From Corallococcus sp. AS-1-6 (GTDB taxonomy: Bacteria; Myxococcota; Myxococcia; Myxococcales; Myxococcaceae), in assembly GCF_020037015.1 (NCBI RefSeq), contig NZ_JAIQDE010000006.1, positions 302,676 to 366,675 on the forward strand: 64,000 nt of DNA, given 5' to 3'. Numbering within the stretch: the first letter of the stretch is position 1; the number at the start of each line of letters is the position of its first letter. A model generated the notes under the pieces. It did not search any database. It saw only the letters and a program-made list of their open reading frames with translations, and was not told the origin of the DNA. The translations under genes were made by a program, and so were the position numbers. This document shows positions 42,612 through 53,361 of the stretch, in pieces.

Positions 42612-44393
42612 ATGTCCTTCCTGCATCAGGCGCTGGTGTACCTGGCCGCCGCGGTCGTCGCCGTGCCCCTCTTCAAGAAGCTGGGGCTGGGCTCCGTGCT
42701 GGGCTACCTGGCGGCGGGCGCGGCCATCGGGCCGTATGGCGCGGGCCTCATCTCCGACGTGGAGAACGTCCTCCACATCGCGGAGCTGGGCGTGGTGCTC
42801 CTGCTGTTCGTCATCGGGTTGGAGCTGCAACCCTCCCGCCTGTGGAACCTGCGCCGCTCCGTGTTCGGCATGGGCGGCGCGCAGGTGGTGCTGACGGGCC
42901 TGCTGCTCGCGGGCGTGTCGAAGGCGCTGGGCCTGTCCTGGGGCGCGGCCATCATCGCGGGCTTCGGCCTGTCCCTGTCCTCCACCGCGTTCGCGCTCCA
43001 GTTGCTCGGGGAGAAGAACCAGCTCACCACCGAGCACGGGCAGTTGGCCTTCGGCATCCTCCTGTTCCAGGACCTGGCCGTGATTCCCCTGCTGGCCGCG
43101 CTGCCGCTGTTGGGCACGTCCGACACGCCGGCCGCGGAGGCCGGGTGGCTGATGGCCCTGAAGGCCGTGGGCGCGGTGCTGGGGGTGGTGGTGGCGGGCC
43201 GCTACCTCTTGCGGCCGGTGTTCCGCGCGGTGGCGTCCGTGCACAGCCAGGAGCTGTTCACCGCCACGGCGCTGCTCGTGGTGGTGGGCACCGCGTCCCT
43301 GGTCAGCGCGGTGGGCCTGTCCATGGCGCTGGGCGCGTTCCTCGCGGGCGTGCTGCTGTCGGAGTCCGAGTACCGCCACGAATTGGAGGCGGACATCGAG
43401 CCCTTCAAGGGCCTCTTGCTGGGCCTGTTCTTCATCGCCGTGGGCATGTCCGTGAACCTGGCGCTGCTGGCGCGCGAGCCCCTGCGCGTGCTGGCGCTGG
43501 TGCTGGGCCTCACGCTCCTCAAGGCGCTGGTGCTGTATGGCCTGGGCCGCGTGGGGCTGAAGAAGCCGGGCTCCGCGGCGAGCCTGGCGGTGGTGATTTC
43601 CCAGGGCGGTGAGTTCGCCTTCGTCCTCTTCTCCCTGGCGGTGTCCTTCCACGTGATGGACCGCGAGCAGGCGGACCTGCTGGTGCTGGTGGTGGGCCTG
43701 TCCATGGTGGTGACGCCGTTCCTGTCCGCCATCCACGAGCGCTGGGTGGCGCCGCGCCTGAAGCCCAAGGGCCCGCAGCGCGAGTACGACGTGGCCCCGG
43801 AGGAGGACCACCCGGTCATCATCGCGGGCATGGGGCGCGTGGGGCAGGTGGTGGCCCGCCTGCTGCGCGCCCGCCGCATCGGGTTCACCGCCATCGACGC
43901 GAGCGCGGAGCACATCGACTTCATCCAGCGCTTCGGCAACCAGGTGTTCTACGGGGACGCGTCCCGGCTGGACCTGTTGCGCGCCGCCCGCGCGGAGAAG
44001 GCGAAGGTGTTCGTGCTGGCCATCGACGACATGGCCGCGTCCCTGCGCACCGCGCAGATGGTGAAGGAGCACTTCCCGCACCTGACCATCTACGCGCGGG
44101 CGCGCAACCGCGAGCACGCGTACCGGCTGATGGACCTGGGCGTCACCCACCTCATCCGCGAGACGTTCGACGCGAGCCTCGCCATGGCCGGCGACGTGCT
44201 CCAGGAGCTGGGCCTCACCTTCGCGGAGGCCCGCCGCTCCGTGGAGCGCTTCCGCGAGCACGACGAGGCCCTGATGCTGGAGAGCGCCAAGGTCTTCAAG
44301 GACGAGAAGAAGATGATGGAGGTCATCGTCCGCGCGCGCCGGGAGCTGGAGCAGTTGTTCGAGAAGGACGAAGCCGAGCAGGAGTCGGCCTGA
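42612..44393 (+). CDS. KefB/KefC-type monovalent cation:proton antiporter with RCK domain
   Basis: A 593-residue CPA2 antiporter. Twelve or so membrane helices occupy residues 1-380, including [19 protein letters not shown] and [14 protein letters not shown] (the CPA2 ion-binding region). [26 protein letters not shown] is also typical of KefB/C. A cytoplasmic TrkA-N/RCK domain follows at about 400-520 ([28 protein letters not shown]). A C-terminal helical tail is charged. It probably exports K+ or Na+. Start ATG 42612 has only a weak ribosome binding site. Followed after 16 bases by a dicarboxylate symporter gene. Confidence 0.92.
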   Translation: MSFLHQALVYLAAAVVAVPLFKKLGLGSVLGYLAAGAAIGPYGAGLISDVENVLHIAELGVVLLLFVIGLELQPSRLWNLRRSVFGMGGAQVVLTGLLLAGVSKALGLSWGAAIIAGFGLSLSSTAFALQLLGEKNQLTTEHGQLAFGILLFQDLAVIPLLAALPLLGTSDTPAAEAGWLMALKAVGAVLGVVVAGRYLLRPVFRAVASVHSQELFTATALLVVVGTASLVSAVGLSMALGAFLAGVLLSESEYRHELEADIEPFKGLLLGLFFIAVGMSVNLALLAREPLRVLALVLGLTLLKALVLYGLGRVGLKKPGSAASLAVVISQGGEFAFVLFSLAVSFHVMDREQADLLVLVVGLSMVVTPFLSAIHERWVAPRLKPKGPQREYDVAPEEDHPVIIAGMGRVGQVVARLLRARRIGFTAIDASAEHIDFIQRFGNQVFYGDASRLDLLRAARAEKAKVFVLAIDDMAASLRTAQMVKEHFPHLTIYARARNREHAYRLMDLGVTHLIRETFDASLAMAGDVLQELGLTFAEARRSVERFREHDEALMLESAKVFKDEKKMMEVIVRARRELEQLFEKDEAEQESA

Positions 44394-44409
44394 GGGGGAG
44401 CACACGACC

Positions 44410-45714
44410 ATGAGCGCCAACGGCTCCAAGTCCTCCCGCCTCTACCTGTGGGTGCTGGCCGCCATCCTCGCGGGGGGCCTGCTGGGCCACTTCGCGCCGT
44501 CCACGGCGGTGAAGCTCAAGCCGCTGGGCGACGGGTTCATCGCGCTGGTGAAGATGCTCATCTCCCCGGTCATCTTCCTGACCGTGGTGCTGGGCGTGGC
44601 CAACGTGGCGGACATGAAGAAGGTGGGCCGGGTGGGCGGCAAGGCGCTGCTCTACTTCGAGGTCATCTCCACGTTCGCGCTCGTCATCGGCGCGCTGGTG
44701 GTGACGGTGCTCAAGCCCGGCGCCGGCTTCAACGTGGACCCGCGCACGCTGGACGCGAGCGCCGTGGCCCGCTTCGCCCAGCAGGCGCATGACCAGTCCA
44801 CCGCGGGCTTCCTGCTGCACATCATCCCGCGCACCTTCGTGGACGCCTTCACCGGCGAGGGCGACCTGCTCCAGGTGCTGCTGCTGGCGCTGCTGTTCGG
44901 CTTCTCGCTCACGGCCATTGGCGCGCAGGCCAGGCCCGTGGTCGTGCTCTTCGAGGCGCTCTCCAAGGCCTTCTTCCACATGATTGGCACGGTGATGAAG
45001 CTGGCGCCCATTGGCGCGGGCGCGTCCATGGCCTTCACCCTGGGCGCCTACGGCATCACCAGCCTGGGCCCGCTCCTGCGCCTCATGGGGTGCTTCTACC
45101 TGGCGTGCGCGCTGTTCATCGTGGGCGTGCTGGGGCTGGTGGCGCGGGTGACGGGCTTCTCCATCCTCAAGTTCCTGCGCTACATCCGCGCGGAGCTGTT
45201 CCTGGTGCTGGGCACGTCATCGTCCGAGTCCGCGCTGGTGCCGCTGATGCAGAAGCTGGAGCGGCTGGGCTGCTCCAAGTCCGTGGTGGGGCTGGTGGTG
45301 CCCAGCGGCTACTCCTTCAACCTGGACGGCACCAACATCTACCTCACCATGGCGGCGCTGTTCGTGGCCCAGGCGCTCAACGTGGACCTGACGCTCGCGC
45401 AGACGGCCACGCTGCTGGGCGTGGCGATGCTCACGTCCAAGGGCGCCTCCGGCGTGACGGGCGCGGGCTTCATCACCCTGGCCGCCACGCTGGCGGTGGT
45501 GCCGTCCGTGCCGGTGGCGGGGCTGGCGCTCATCCTGGGCATCGACCGGTTCATGAGCGAGGCGCGCGCCATCACCAACTTCATTGGCAACGGCGTGGCC
45601 AGCATCGTCGTGTCCCGCTGGGAGAACGAGCTGGACCGGGAGCGGCTGCGCGCCGAGCTCAACGGCGCTCCCGCCCCCGAGGCCCCGCCGGCCGACGCGG
45701 GGACGCCGGCCTGA
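44410..45714 (+). CDS. dctA: Dicarboxylate/amino acid:cation symporter (DctA/GltP family)
   Basis: A 434-residue DAACS-family transporter. [80 protein letters not shown] and [18 protein letters not shown] match the re-entrant hairpins and transport core. It takes up C4-dicarboxylates (or glutamate/aspartate) with protons or sodium. The name is used for family; DctA is likelier than GltP but substrate is not proven. Gap to the antiporter gene is 16 bases with GGGGGAG, so they form an operon. Confidence 0.88.
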   Translation: MSANGSKSSRLYLWVLAAILAGGLLGHFAPSTAVKLKPLGDGFIALVKMLISPVIFLTVVLGVANVADMKKVGRVGGKALLYFEVISTFALVIGALVVTVLKPGAGFNVDPRTLDASAVARFAQQAHDQSTAGFLLHIIPRTFVDAFTGEGDLLQVLLLALLFGFSLTAIGAQARPVVVLFEALSKAFFHMIGTVMKLAPIGAGASMAFTLGAYGITSLGPLLRLMGCFYLACALFIVGVLGLVARVTGFSILKFLRYIRAELFLVLGTSSSESALVPLMQKLERLGCSKSVVGLVVPSGYSFNLDGTNIYLTMAALFVAQALNVDLTLAQTATLLGVAMLTSKGASGVTGAGFITLAATLAVVPSVPVAGLALILGIDRFMSEARAITNFIGNGVASIVVSRWENELDRERLRAELNGAPAPEAPPADAGTPA

Positions 45715-45720
45715 GCCGCT

Positions 45721-46143
45721 TCAGGGCCGCGCCACCGCGTCGCGCACCGCGGCCTTGAACACGTCCAGGTCCACCGGCTTGTCCAGCAGCCGCCGGGCGC
45801 CCAGCCGCAGGGCCTCCGCGTGCGTCTCTTCATCCGCGAAGGCGCTGAGCAGCAGCACGGGGCACGCGATGCCCTGCGCGCGCAAGCGCCCCAGCGCCTC
45901 CAGGCCGGTGCGCCCCGGCATGCGCACGTCGCTGACGATGAGGTCCGGCGGGGCGAGCGTGCCCCCGTGCCCCTGCATCATCGCCACGTAGTCCCCCAAT
46001 TCGAAGCCGTCCTCCACCTCCACCACCGTGTAGCCCGCGCGCTTGAGCGTGCGCACGAGCATCGCGCGCATCGCGTCGTCGTCCTCGGCCACCAGGATGC
46101 GCGCGGCGTGCGCCGCTTCTTCTTGGGGAGGTGCGTTCGTCAT
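45721..46143 (-). CDS. Stand-alone response regulator receiver
   Basis: A 140-residue receiver. Acid pocket AEDDDA (19-24), acceptor D72 (IVSDVRMPGRTG), Ser in LLLSAFADE, Lys in LLDKPVD. No output domain. The ATG at 46143 gives a short N-tail before the domain; an upstream in-frame start exists but would add a low-complexity stretch. Divergent from the sigma-54-type promoter region and convergent with dctA (7 bases apart). Confidence 0.88.
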   Translation of the reverse strand: MTNAPPQEEAAHAARILVAEDDDAMRAMLVRTLKRAGYTVVEVEDGFELGDYVAMMQGHGGTLAPPDLIVSDVRMPGRTGLEALGRLRAQGIACPVLLLSAFADEETHAEALRLGARRLLDKPVDLDVFKAAVRDAVARP

Positions 46144-46217
46144 TGGATTGCGAAAGGAGCATGGCGCATGCCACGTGCCCTCGGGGGACGTGGCGCCGTC
46201 AGGTCGCGGGGGCCTCC

Positions 46218-46251
46218 GGGGCATCCTGCCCCCGCCGGGGCAATGTGCCCC
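46218..46251. promoter_or_regulatory. Two tandem palindromes, probable activator sites (UAS)
   Basis: GGGGCATCCTGCCCC (46218-46232) and GGGGCAATGTGCCCC (46237-46251) are both perfect 6-bp-arm palindromes of the same form GGGGCA-N3-TGCCCC, 19 bases centre to centre. They lie about 90-110 bases upstream of the predicted start of the sigma-54-type promoter, the usual place for NtrC-family activator binding. Confidence 0.65.
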
Positions 46252-46307
46252 AGGCATGCATGGCCATCATGCCCCGCGTTGGCGGCACCCCCGCTCTGGG
46301 GCGCGTG

Positions 46308-46324
46308 TTGGCATGGCCAATGCT
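46308..46324 (+). promoter_or_regulatory. Sigma-54-type promoter
   Basis: TTGGCATGGCCAATGCT keeps the invariant GG (46310-46311) and GC (46322-46323) with exactly 10 bases between them. It matches the -24 consensus YTGGCACG with one change and the -12 consensus TTGCW with one change. It is followed after 66 bases by a small exported-protein gene, then a histidine kinase and a sigma-54 activator gene. Confidence 0.65.
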
Positions 46325-46390
46325 CTAGCCCCCGTCAGCCCGCACCCCACACCCCACTTCACACTCGCGGGCATGACACGGAGTCTCTCC

Positions 46391-46585
46391 ATGAAGCGCA
46401 CTTCCGCCCTGGTCCTCGGTCTGTCCCTGTCCCTCGCCTCCATGGGCGCGTTCGCCGCCGCCCCCAAGGCCGCCAAGAGCGCGCCCACCGCCCAGGCGAA
46501 GGCCGGCACCAAGGCGAAGAAGGCGAAGCAGGGCGCCCCCCAGAAGGCCCCCGCCGCGCCGGCCGAGGGCTCGGGCAGCAACTAG
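46391..46585 (+). CDS. Small exported Ala/Lys-rich protein, 64 aa
   Basis: A 64-residue protein with a signal peptide (MKRTSALVLGLSLSLASMGAFA, cut near residue 22). The mature part is Ala/Lys/Pro-rich (KAAKSAPTAQAKAGTKAKKAKQG). No domain. First gene downstream of the sigma-54-type promoter, so it is a likely target of the adjacent kinase/activator pair. An alternative start lies at 46373. Function unknown. Confidence 0.6.
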   Translation: MKRTSALVLGLSLSLASMGAFAAAPKAAKSAPTAQAKAGTKAKKAKQGAPQKAPAAPAEGSGSN

Positions 46586-46685
46586 CCACACCCTGTCGTG
46601 ACGCAGCACCCGCGGTACCCGTAGCGTACCTCCCCGGTCCGTGTGTTCCTTCCCCCTCACGCACGAACCGGGGGTTGCCTCTTCC

Positions 46686-48145
46686 GTGAAGCTCGCTCGC
46701 AAATTCACCCTGGCCCTGGTGCTGCTCGCCGTCGCGGTGATGGCCGGGCTCCAGGCGTTCCAGGTCAACCGGGAGCTCGCCCGGTCGGAAATCGACACGC
46801 AGCACGACCACCGGCTGCTGGGCCACACGCTGGCCGGCTCCATTGGCAAGGCGTGGCAGTTGGCGGGCGAGGCCGAGGCGCTCACGCTCCTCAACCAGGC
46901 CAACCGCTTCCAGGAGCAGGTGCGGCTGCGCTGGGTGTGGCTGGACGGGGGGCCGGGCTCCGGCTTCGCTCCGGCGCTGCCCCCCGCCCTGCTGCTCAGC
47001 CTGCGCGCGGGCAACGACGGCTGGCTGATGGACAACACCACCCGCCCGGGCGTGCTGCGCTCGTACACGCCGGTGTTCCTGGGCCGGCGCATGGGCGCCA
47101 TTGAAATCACCGAGTCCATGTCCGAGCAGGAGATGCACGTGCGCACCACCGTGGTGGGCACCTTCATCGCCACGGCGGCGCTGTCCCTGTTCTTCCTGCT
47201 GGCCGCCATGGCCATGGGCCGCAAGCTGGTGGGCCAGCCCGTGGAGCAGCTCGTGCACCTGGCCGGGCGGATTGGCGAGGGCGACCTCACCGCGCGCGTC
47301 CCCTTGCGGCGCGAGCAGGGCGATGAACTGACGACGCTGGCGGTGGCCATGAACCGGATGGGTGAGCAGTTGGAGGAGACGCGCGCGCGGCTGGCGTCGG
47401 AGACGGCGGCGCGCCTGCGCACGGTGGAGCACCTGCGGCACGCGGACCGGCTCACCACGGTGGGCAAGCTCGCGTCCGGCGTGGCGCACGAGCTGGGCAC
47501 GCCGCTCAACGTCGTCATGGGCCGCGCGAAGATGGTCTCCTCCGGCGAGGCGGAGGGCGACGAGGTGAACGAGTGCGCCCGCATCATCTTCCAGCAGGCG
47601 CAGCACATGACCGGCATCATCCGGCAGCTTTTGGACTTCGCCCGGCGCCGCACGCCGTCCCGCGCGCCGGAGGACCTGTCCCTCCTGGCGGAGCGCACGC
47701 TGTCGCTGCTCAAGCCCATGGCCACCAAGCGGGGCGTGACGCTGTCCCAGGAGGTGCCCCAGGGCTTCACCGTGGAGGTGGACGCGGGGCAGTTCCAGCA
47801 GGTGCTCACCAACCTGGTGATGAACGGCCTCCACGCGATGAACCGGCCGGGCACCCTGCGGGTGCGCTCGCAGGTGCTGCGCGCCACGCCGCCCGCGGAC
47901 GTGGGCGGCCCGGAGCAGGACTGGGTGCGGCTGGACGTGGAGGACGAGGGGACGGGCATCCCCGCGGACGTGCTGCCCCACGTCTTCGAGCCCTTCTTCA
48001 CCACCAAGGACGTGGGCGAGGGAACGGGGCTCGGACTGTCCGTCTCCTATGGGATGGTGCGGGACCACGGCGGCTGGATTGACGTGAAAAGCGAGCCGGG
48101 CCGTGGGAGTTGTTTCTCCATCTACCTGCCGCCGGGGACGCACGC

Positions 48146-48164
<19 letters not shown>
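46686..48164 (+). CDS. Membrane sensor histidine kinase (NtrB-like class)
   Basis: A 492-residue kinase. TM1 is about 5-28 (KFTLALVLLAVAVMAGLQAF). A sensor region of about 120 residues follows, then TM2 (TTVVGTFIATAALSLFFLLAAMAMG) and HAMP. HisKA carries H268 (ASGVAHELGTPLN) and HATPase follows (NLVMNGLHAMNRPG, DEGTGIPADVLPHVFEPFFTT, GTGLGLSVSYGMVRDHGG). The GTG at 46686 is preferred because it begins just before TM1 and lacks the non-hydrophobic extra 15 residues of the start at 46641; neither has a strong ribosome binding site. It overlaps the response regulator gene by 19 bases. Confidence 0.9.
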
Positions 48165-49552
<1,388 letters not shown>

Positions 49553-49956
49553 GCCGGGGTCACCCGGGACCCGAGCGCCCCGCTCCATCCGCCCCGGCCG
49601 CAACCCTCCGCCAGGGGCGCAAGGCCTCTGTCACCCCTCGGGGCGGGGCCCCCGCCTGGCCCCGCGCGGGGTATGGTTCGCCAGGATGCGCTCCGTTCCT
49701 GTCCAGAGCCGTGGCTTCTGTCGCGTGGTGGACCTCGCGCGCGAAGCAGGCGACAGGAATGTCACGCACCCGTTTCCTCCAAGAGGTTCCTCCCTACCCT
49801 CGGAAATCCACGACTCCCTGATTCGCGTAAACGGGTGGCCAGGACGCCCTTCGCCGCCCTGGTCCCGTCATCCGGCATTGAAGCCGGGCACGCTCCGCGG
49901 CACCGCTGTGTTTCCCACCTGAAGGAACCCGCTCCCCGCACCCCGACGACCCACCG
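49553..49956. other. Intergenic region (404 b)
   Basis: Between the sigma-54 activator gene and the next kinase gene, both plus strand. It includes several CG-rich inverted repeats near 49553-49660 that could terminate transcription, without a T run. No gene or clear promoter was found. Confidence 0.35.
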
Positions 49957-51474
49957 ATGGCCCAAGCTCCCGCCCGCCCGCGCTCCCGTCCTTCCGCCCC
50001 GTCCTCGACGGAGGCCTCTGGCCCGGGTCCGCTCGCGCTGCTGGAGGCGCTGCCGGAGGCCTTCCTTGGCGTGGACGCGGGCTGGCGCATCACCTGGCTG
50101 AGCCGGCGCATGCGCGAGCTGCTGGGGTCCCGCGTCCAGCCGGGGGATGACCTGCGCAAGAAGGTGGCGGACGTGCTGGGGCTGGGCGCGTGCCTGCGCC
50201 TGGACGCGCCCGCCACCGAGCAGCCCTCCGCCGCGCCCTACGAGCACCGCTGGCACGAGGGCGGCCTGTGCTTCGAGGTGAGCGCCCGCCCCATGGACGG
50301 CGGCCTGCTGGTGCACTGCCGCGACATCACCCACGAGTTCCAGGCCCGCCACGAGCTGCAGCGCGTGGGTCAGCTCTTCCAGGCGGTGATGGAGGGCACC
50401 ACCGACGCCATCTACATCAAGGACCTGGAGGGCAGGTACCAGGTCATCAACTCCGCGGGCGCGCGCGCCGTGGGCCGCAGCGTGTCCGAGGTGCGCGGGC
50501 GCACCGACGCGGAGCTGTTCCCGCCCGACGAGGCCCGCGCCAACACGAAGCACGACCGGGACGTGCTCAAGGCGGGCCACCCCCTCACCTACGAGGACTC
50601 ACAGCGCGACCCCGGCGGGGACCTGCGCGTGTGGATGTCCACCAAGGGCCCGCTGCGCGGCCCGGAAGGCAACGTGTTCGGCCTGTTCGGCATCAGCCGC
50701 GACATCACCCAGCGCAAGTGGGCGGAGGACGAGGTGCGCCGGCACGCCGAGTTCCAGGAACACCTGATGGGCATCATCAGCCACGACATCCGCAGCCCGC
50801 TCGGCGCCATCATGAACTGGTCGCGCGTGCTCGCGGCCGGCGGGCCCGCGGAGGAGACGGCGCGCACCAGCCAGCGCATCGCCACCGCGGCGGTGCGGAT
50901 TGAGCGGCTGACGCGCCTGCTGCTGGACTTCACCCGCGCCCGGCTGGTGGGCGGCGTGGTGATTGAGCCGCGCGGCACGGACACGCAGGAGCTGCTGGCC
51001 AAGGTGGCGCACGAGTTCCGCGTGGCCTTCCCGCAGCGCGACATCGTCGTGGAGCACAAGGGCAACACGCAGGGGCACTGGGACCCGGACCGCCTGGCAC
51101 AGGTGGTGTCCAACCTGGTGGAGAACGCCCTCAAGTACAGCCCGGTGGACGCGCCCGTGCGCCTGGCCACGCGCGGGCTGCGCAACAAGGTGGTGGTGAC
51201 GGTCCACAACCAGGGCCGCCCCATCCCGGAGGCCACCCTGCCCCACCTCTTCGAGCCCTTCCGCCAGGGCCCGCAGCAGACGCGCACGCTGAAGATGAGC
51301 TACGGCCTGGGGCTCTACATCGTGCGCGAAATCGTGCACGCCCACGGCGGCACCATCGACGTGACGTCCACCGAGGATGACGGCACCACCTTCACCGTCA
51401 CGCTGCCGCGCCGCGCGCCGCCCCGGAAGGGCCCGCCGCCCGAGCCGCCCGCGCCGCCCTCGCACCGCGACTGA
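49957..51474 (+). CDS. PAS-PAS sensor histidine kinase
   Basis: A 505-residue soluble kinase. A disordered N-tail of about 25 residues is followed by two PAS-like regions (about 28-125 and 135-255; the second is strong: LFQAVMEGTTDAIYIKDLEGRYQVINSAGA and GLFGISRDITQRKWAEDE). HisKA has H276 (IISHDIRSPLG) and HATPase follows (NLVENALKYSPVDAP, and SYGLGLYIVREIVHAHGGT). The tail is Pro-rich. No response regulator is adjacent. The G1 region reads HNQGRPIPEATLPHLFEPF, in which the usual DxG is changed to NQG. Confidence 0.9.
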   Translation: MAQAPARPRSRPSAPSSTEASGPGPLALLEALPEAFLGVDAGWRITWLSRRMRELLGSRVQPGDDLRKKVADVLGLGACLRLDAPATEQPSAAPYEHRWHEGGLCFEVSARPMDGGLLVHCRDITHEFQARHELQRVGQLFQAVMEGTTDAIYIKDLEGRYQVINSAGARAVGRSVSEVRGRTDAELFPPDEARANTKHDRDVLKAGHPLTYEDSQRDPGGDLRVWMSTKGPLRGPEGNVFGLFGISRDITQRKWAEDEVRRHAEFQEHLMGIISHDIRSPLGAIMNWSRVLAAGGPAEETARTSQRIATAAVRIERLTRLLLDFTRARLVGGVVIEPRGTDTQELLAKVAHEFRVAFPQRDIVVEHKGNTQGHWDPDRLAQVVSNLVENALKYSPVDAPVRLATRGLRNKVVVTVHNQGRPIPEATLPHLFEPFRQGPQQTRTLKMSYGLGLYIVREIVHAHGGTIDVTSTEDDGTTFTVTLPRRAPPRKGPPPEPPAPPSHRD

Positions 51475-51497
51475 GGCCGGGCGGCCCCCAAGGCCCG

Positions 51498-52529
51498 TCA
51501 GACGAAGCGCGAGAGCAGGGGCACCAGCGCGTCCAGCGGCGCGCTGCCGTTGGACAGGCCGGCCTCCGCCACCGCGCGCGGCATGCCGTACACCACGCAG
51601 GAGGACTCCGCCTCCGTGAGCACCACGCCGCCCGCGGCGCGCAGGGCCCGCGCGCCCTGGAGCCCGTCCTCGCCCATGCCGGTGAGCACCAGGCCCAGCG
51701 CGTCCCTGCCCCACACCTCCGCCACGCTCTGGAAGAGCACGTCCACGGAGGGGTGGTGCGGGGTGCCCAGCGGATGGCGGTCCAGGCGCACCAGGTTGAG
51801 CGCCCCGTGCCGCGCCACCTTCAGGTGGTGGCCCGCGCGCGCCAGCACCGCGCGGCCCGGCACCAGCTCCATGCCGTCACTCGCCTCCACCACCTCCAGC
51901 GCGCTCTGCGAGTCCAGCCGCTTCGCCACGGCCTCCGTGTAGCCGGCGGGGATGTGCAGCGCGAGCACCACCGGCGCCGGGAAGTCCCGGGGGAGCGCGG
52001 ACAACAGCCGCGTCAGCGCCTGCGGCCCGCCCGTGGACGTGCCCACCGCCAGCAGCTTCGACGACGCCGGGGGCAGGGGCCTGGAGGGCGGGGCGGCGGC
52101 GGCGTTCGCCAGCTCCCGCTGGTAGCGGGGCACCGCGCTGCCCGCGGTGCGCACCTTCTCCACCAGCTCCGCGCCCAGCTCGTAGAGCCGGTCCGTGGCG
52201 AGCGCCGTGGGCTTGTGCACCAGGTCCACCGCGCCCGCCTGGAGCGCGGCCACCGCCAGCTCGCTGTCCGTGCCCGCGCTGCTCACCACCACCACGCGCG
52301 GCGCGTCCGGCATGCCGGCCAGCGCGCGCAGGAAGCCCGTCCCGTCCAGCGACGGCATCACCAGGTCCAGGGTGATGACGTCCGGCTTGAGCTCCGCCAC
52401 CCGCTCCAGCGCGTCCAGGCCGTCGCGCGCGGTGCCCACCACCTCCAGCCCCCGCGCCTCCGACAGCACCTTGCGCAGCACCTTGCGCGCGAACGCCGAG
52501 TCGTCCACCACCAGCACGCGCAACGTCAC
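51498..52529 (-). CDS. cheB: CheB protein-glutamate methylesterase
   Basis: A 343-residue REC-CheB. The receiver acceptor is D55 (ITLDLVMPSLDG). The triad is S165 (VGTSTGGP), H192 (LALHIPAGY) and D288 (GMGEDGLQG). Start GTG 52529 overlaps the CheR stop (GTGA). Last gene of the second chemosensory operon. It removes methyl groups from the operon's soluble MCP. Confidence 0.95.
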   Translation of the reverse strand: MTLRVLVVDDSAFARKVLRKVLSEARGLEVVGTARDGLDALERVAELKPDVITLDLVMPSLDGTGFLRALAGMPDAPRVVVVSSAGTDSELAVAALQAGAVDLVHKPTALATDRLYELGAELVEKVRTAGSAVPRYQRELANAAAAPPSRPLPPASSKLLAVGTSTGGPQALTRLLSALPRDFPAPVVLALHIPAGYTEAVAKRLDSQSALEVVEASDGMELVPGRAVLARAGHHLKVARHGALNLVRLDRHPLGTPHHPSVDVLFQSVAEVWGRDALGLVLTGMGEDGLQGARALRAAGGVVLTEAESSCVVYGMPRAVAEAGLSNGSAPLDALVPLLSRFV

Positions 52530-53347
52530 GGGTCCGCCTTGCGATAGAAGAACGCGCCGCGGCGCTCCTCGCAACACAGCGCCGTGCCGAAGCGCATCAG
52601 GGATTCGGAGGTGCCCACCACCAGGTGCCCGCCGGGCCGCAGCGTCCGGGTGAGGCCGTCCACCACGCGGCGCGCGGTGTCGTCCTGGAAGTAGATGAGC
52701 ACGTTGCGGCACAGGACGGCGTCGCAGCTCCCCGGCTCCGGGTAGGCCTCCGTGTCCACCAGGTTGAGCTGCCGCCACTCCACCTTGGCCATCAGGTCCG
52801 GCCGCACGCGGGGGCGGCCGTCCACCATGTCCAGCCAGCGCCCCATCACGCCCGGGGGTAGCGCGCGCAGGCAGCGCAGGTTGTGCTCCCCCGCCTTCGC
52901 GCGCTCCAGCGCCCGGGAGGAGAGGTCCGTGGCCAGGAGGGACACGTCCCCCAGGATGCCGCGCGCGTCCAGGAGCATGGCCAGCGTGAGGGGCTCCTCG
53001 CCGGTGGAGCACGCCGCGCACCACACGCGGGGCCTCCTGCCGGCGCGGACCTCCGGCACCAGCAGCTCATCCACCAGCACCTCCAGCGCCTGCGGCTCGC
53101 GGAAGAAGTACGTCTCGTGGACGAGCAGCGCCTCCACCAGCGAGTCCAGCGTCTGGGGCCCCTTCGGGTCGTAGCGGAGGAAGTAGTAGTAGTCGAGCAG
53201 CGAGTCGAACCCGGCGTCCAGCGCCCGGGTGGACAGCTTCTCCGCCAGCAGGTCCCGGTCCTCCGCCCCGTAGTGCAGGCCGGAGCGCTGCTCGATGAGC
53301 ATGGAGAGGATGGCCAGGACCTGCGGGGACAGCGGCAGCGTGCTCAT
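52526..53347 (-). CDS. cheR: CheR chemotaxis methyltransferase
   Basis: A 273-residue CheR. ETYFFREPQALEVL, VWCAACSTGEEPLTLAMLL, ATDLSSRAL and CDAVLCRNVLIYFQ are the classical motifs. It has no TPR extension, unlike the CheR of the first operon. It methylates the soluble MCP encoded in the operon. Fourteen bases separate it from the HEAT-repeat gene upstream. Confidence 0.94.
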   Translation of the reverse strand: MSTLPLSPQVLAILSMLIEQRSGLHYGAEDRDLLAEKLSTRALDAGFDSLLDYYYFLRYDPKGPQTLDSLVEALLVHETYFFREPQALEVLVDELLVPEVRAGRRPRVWCAACSTGEEPLTLAMLLDARGILGDVSLLATDLSSRALERAKAGEHNLRCLRALPPGVMGRWLDMVDGRPRVRPDLMAKVEWRQLNLVDTEAYPEPGSCDAVLCRNVLIYFQDDTARRVVDGLTRTLRPGGHLVVGTSESLMRFGTALCCEERRGAFFYRKADP

Positions 53348-53361
53348 GGGCCGTGGCTGTC

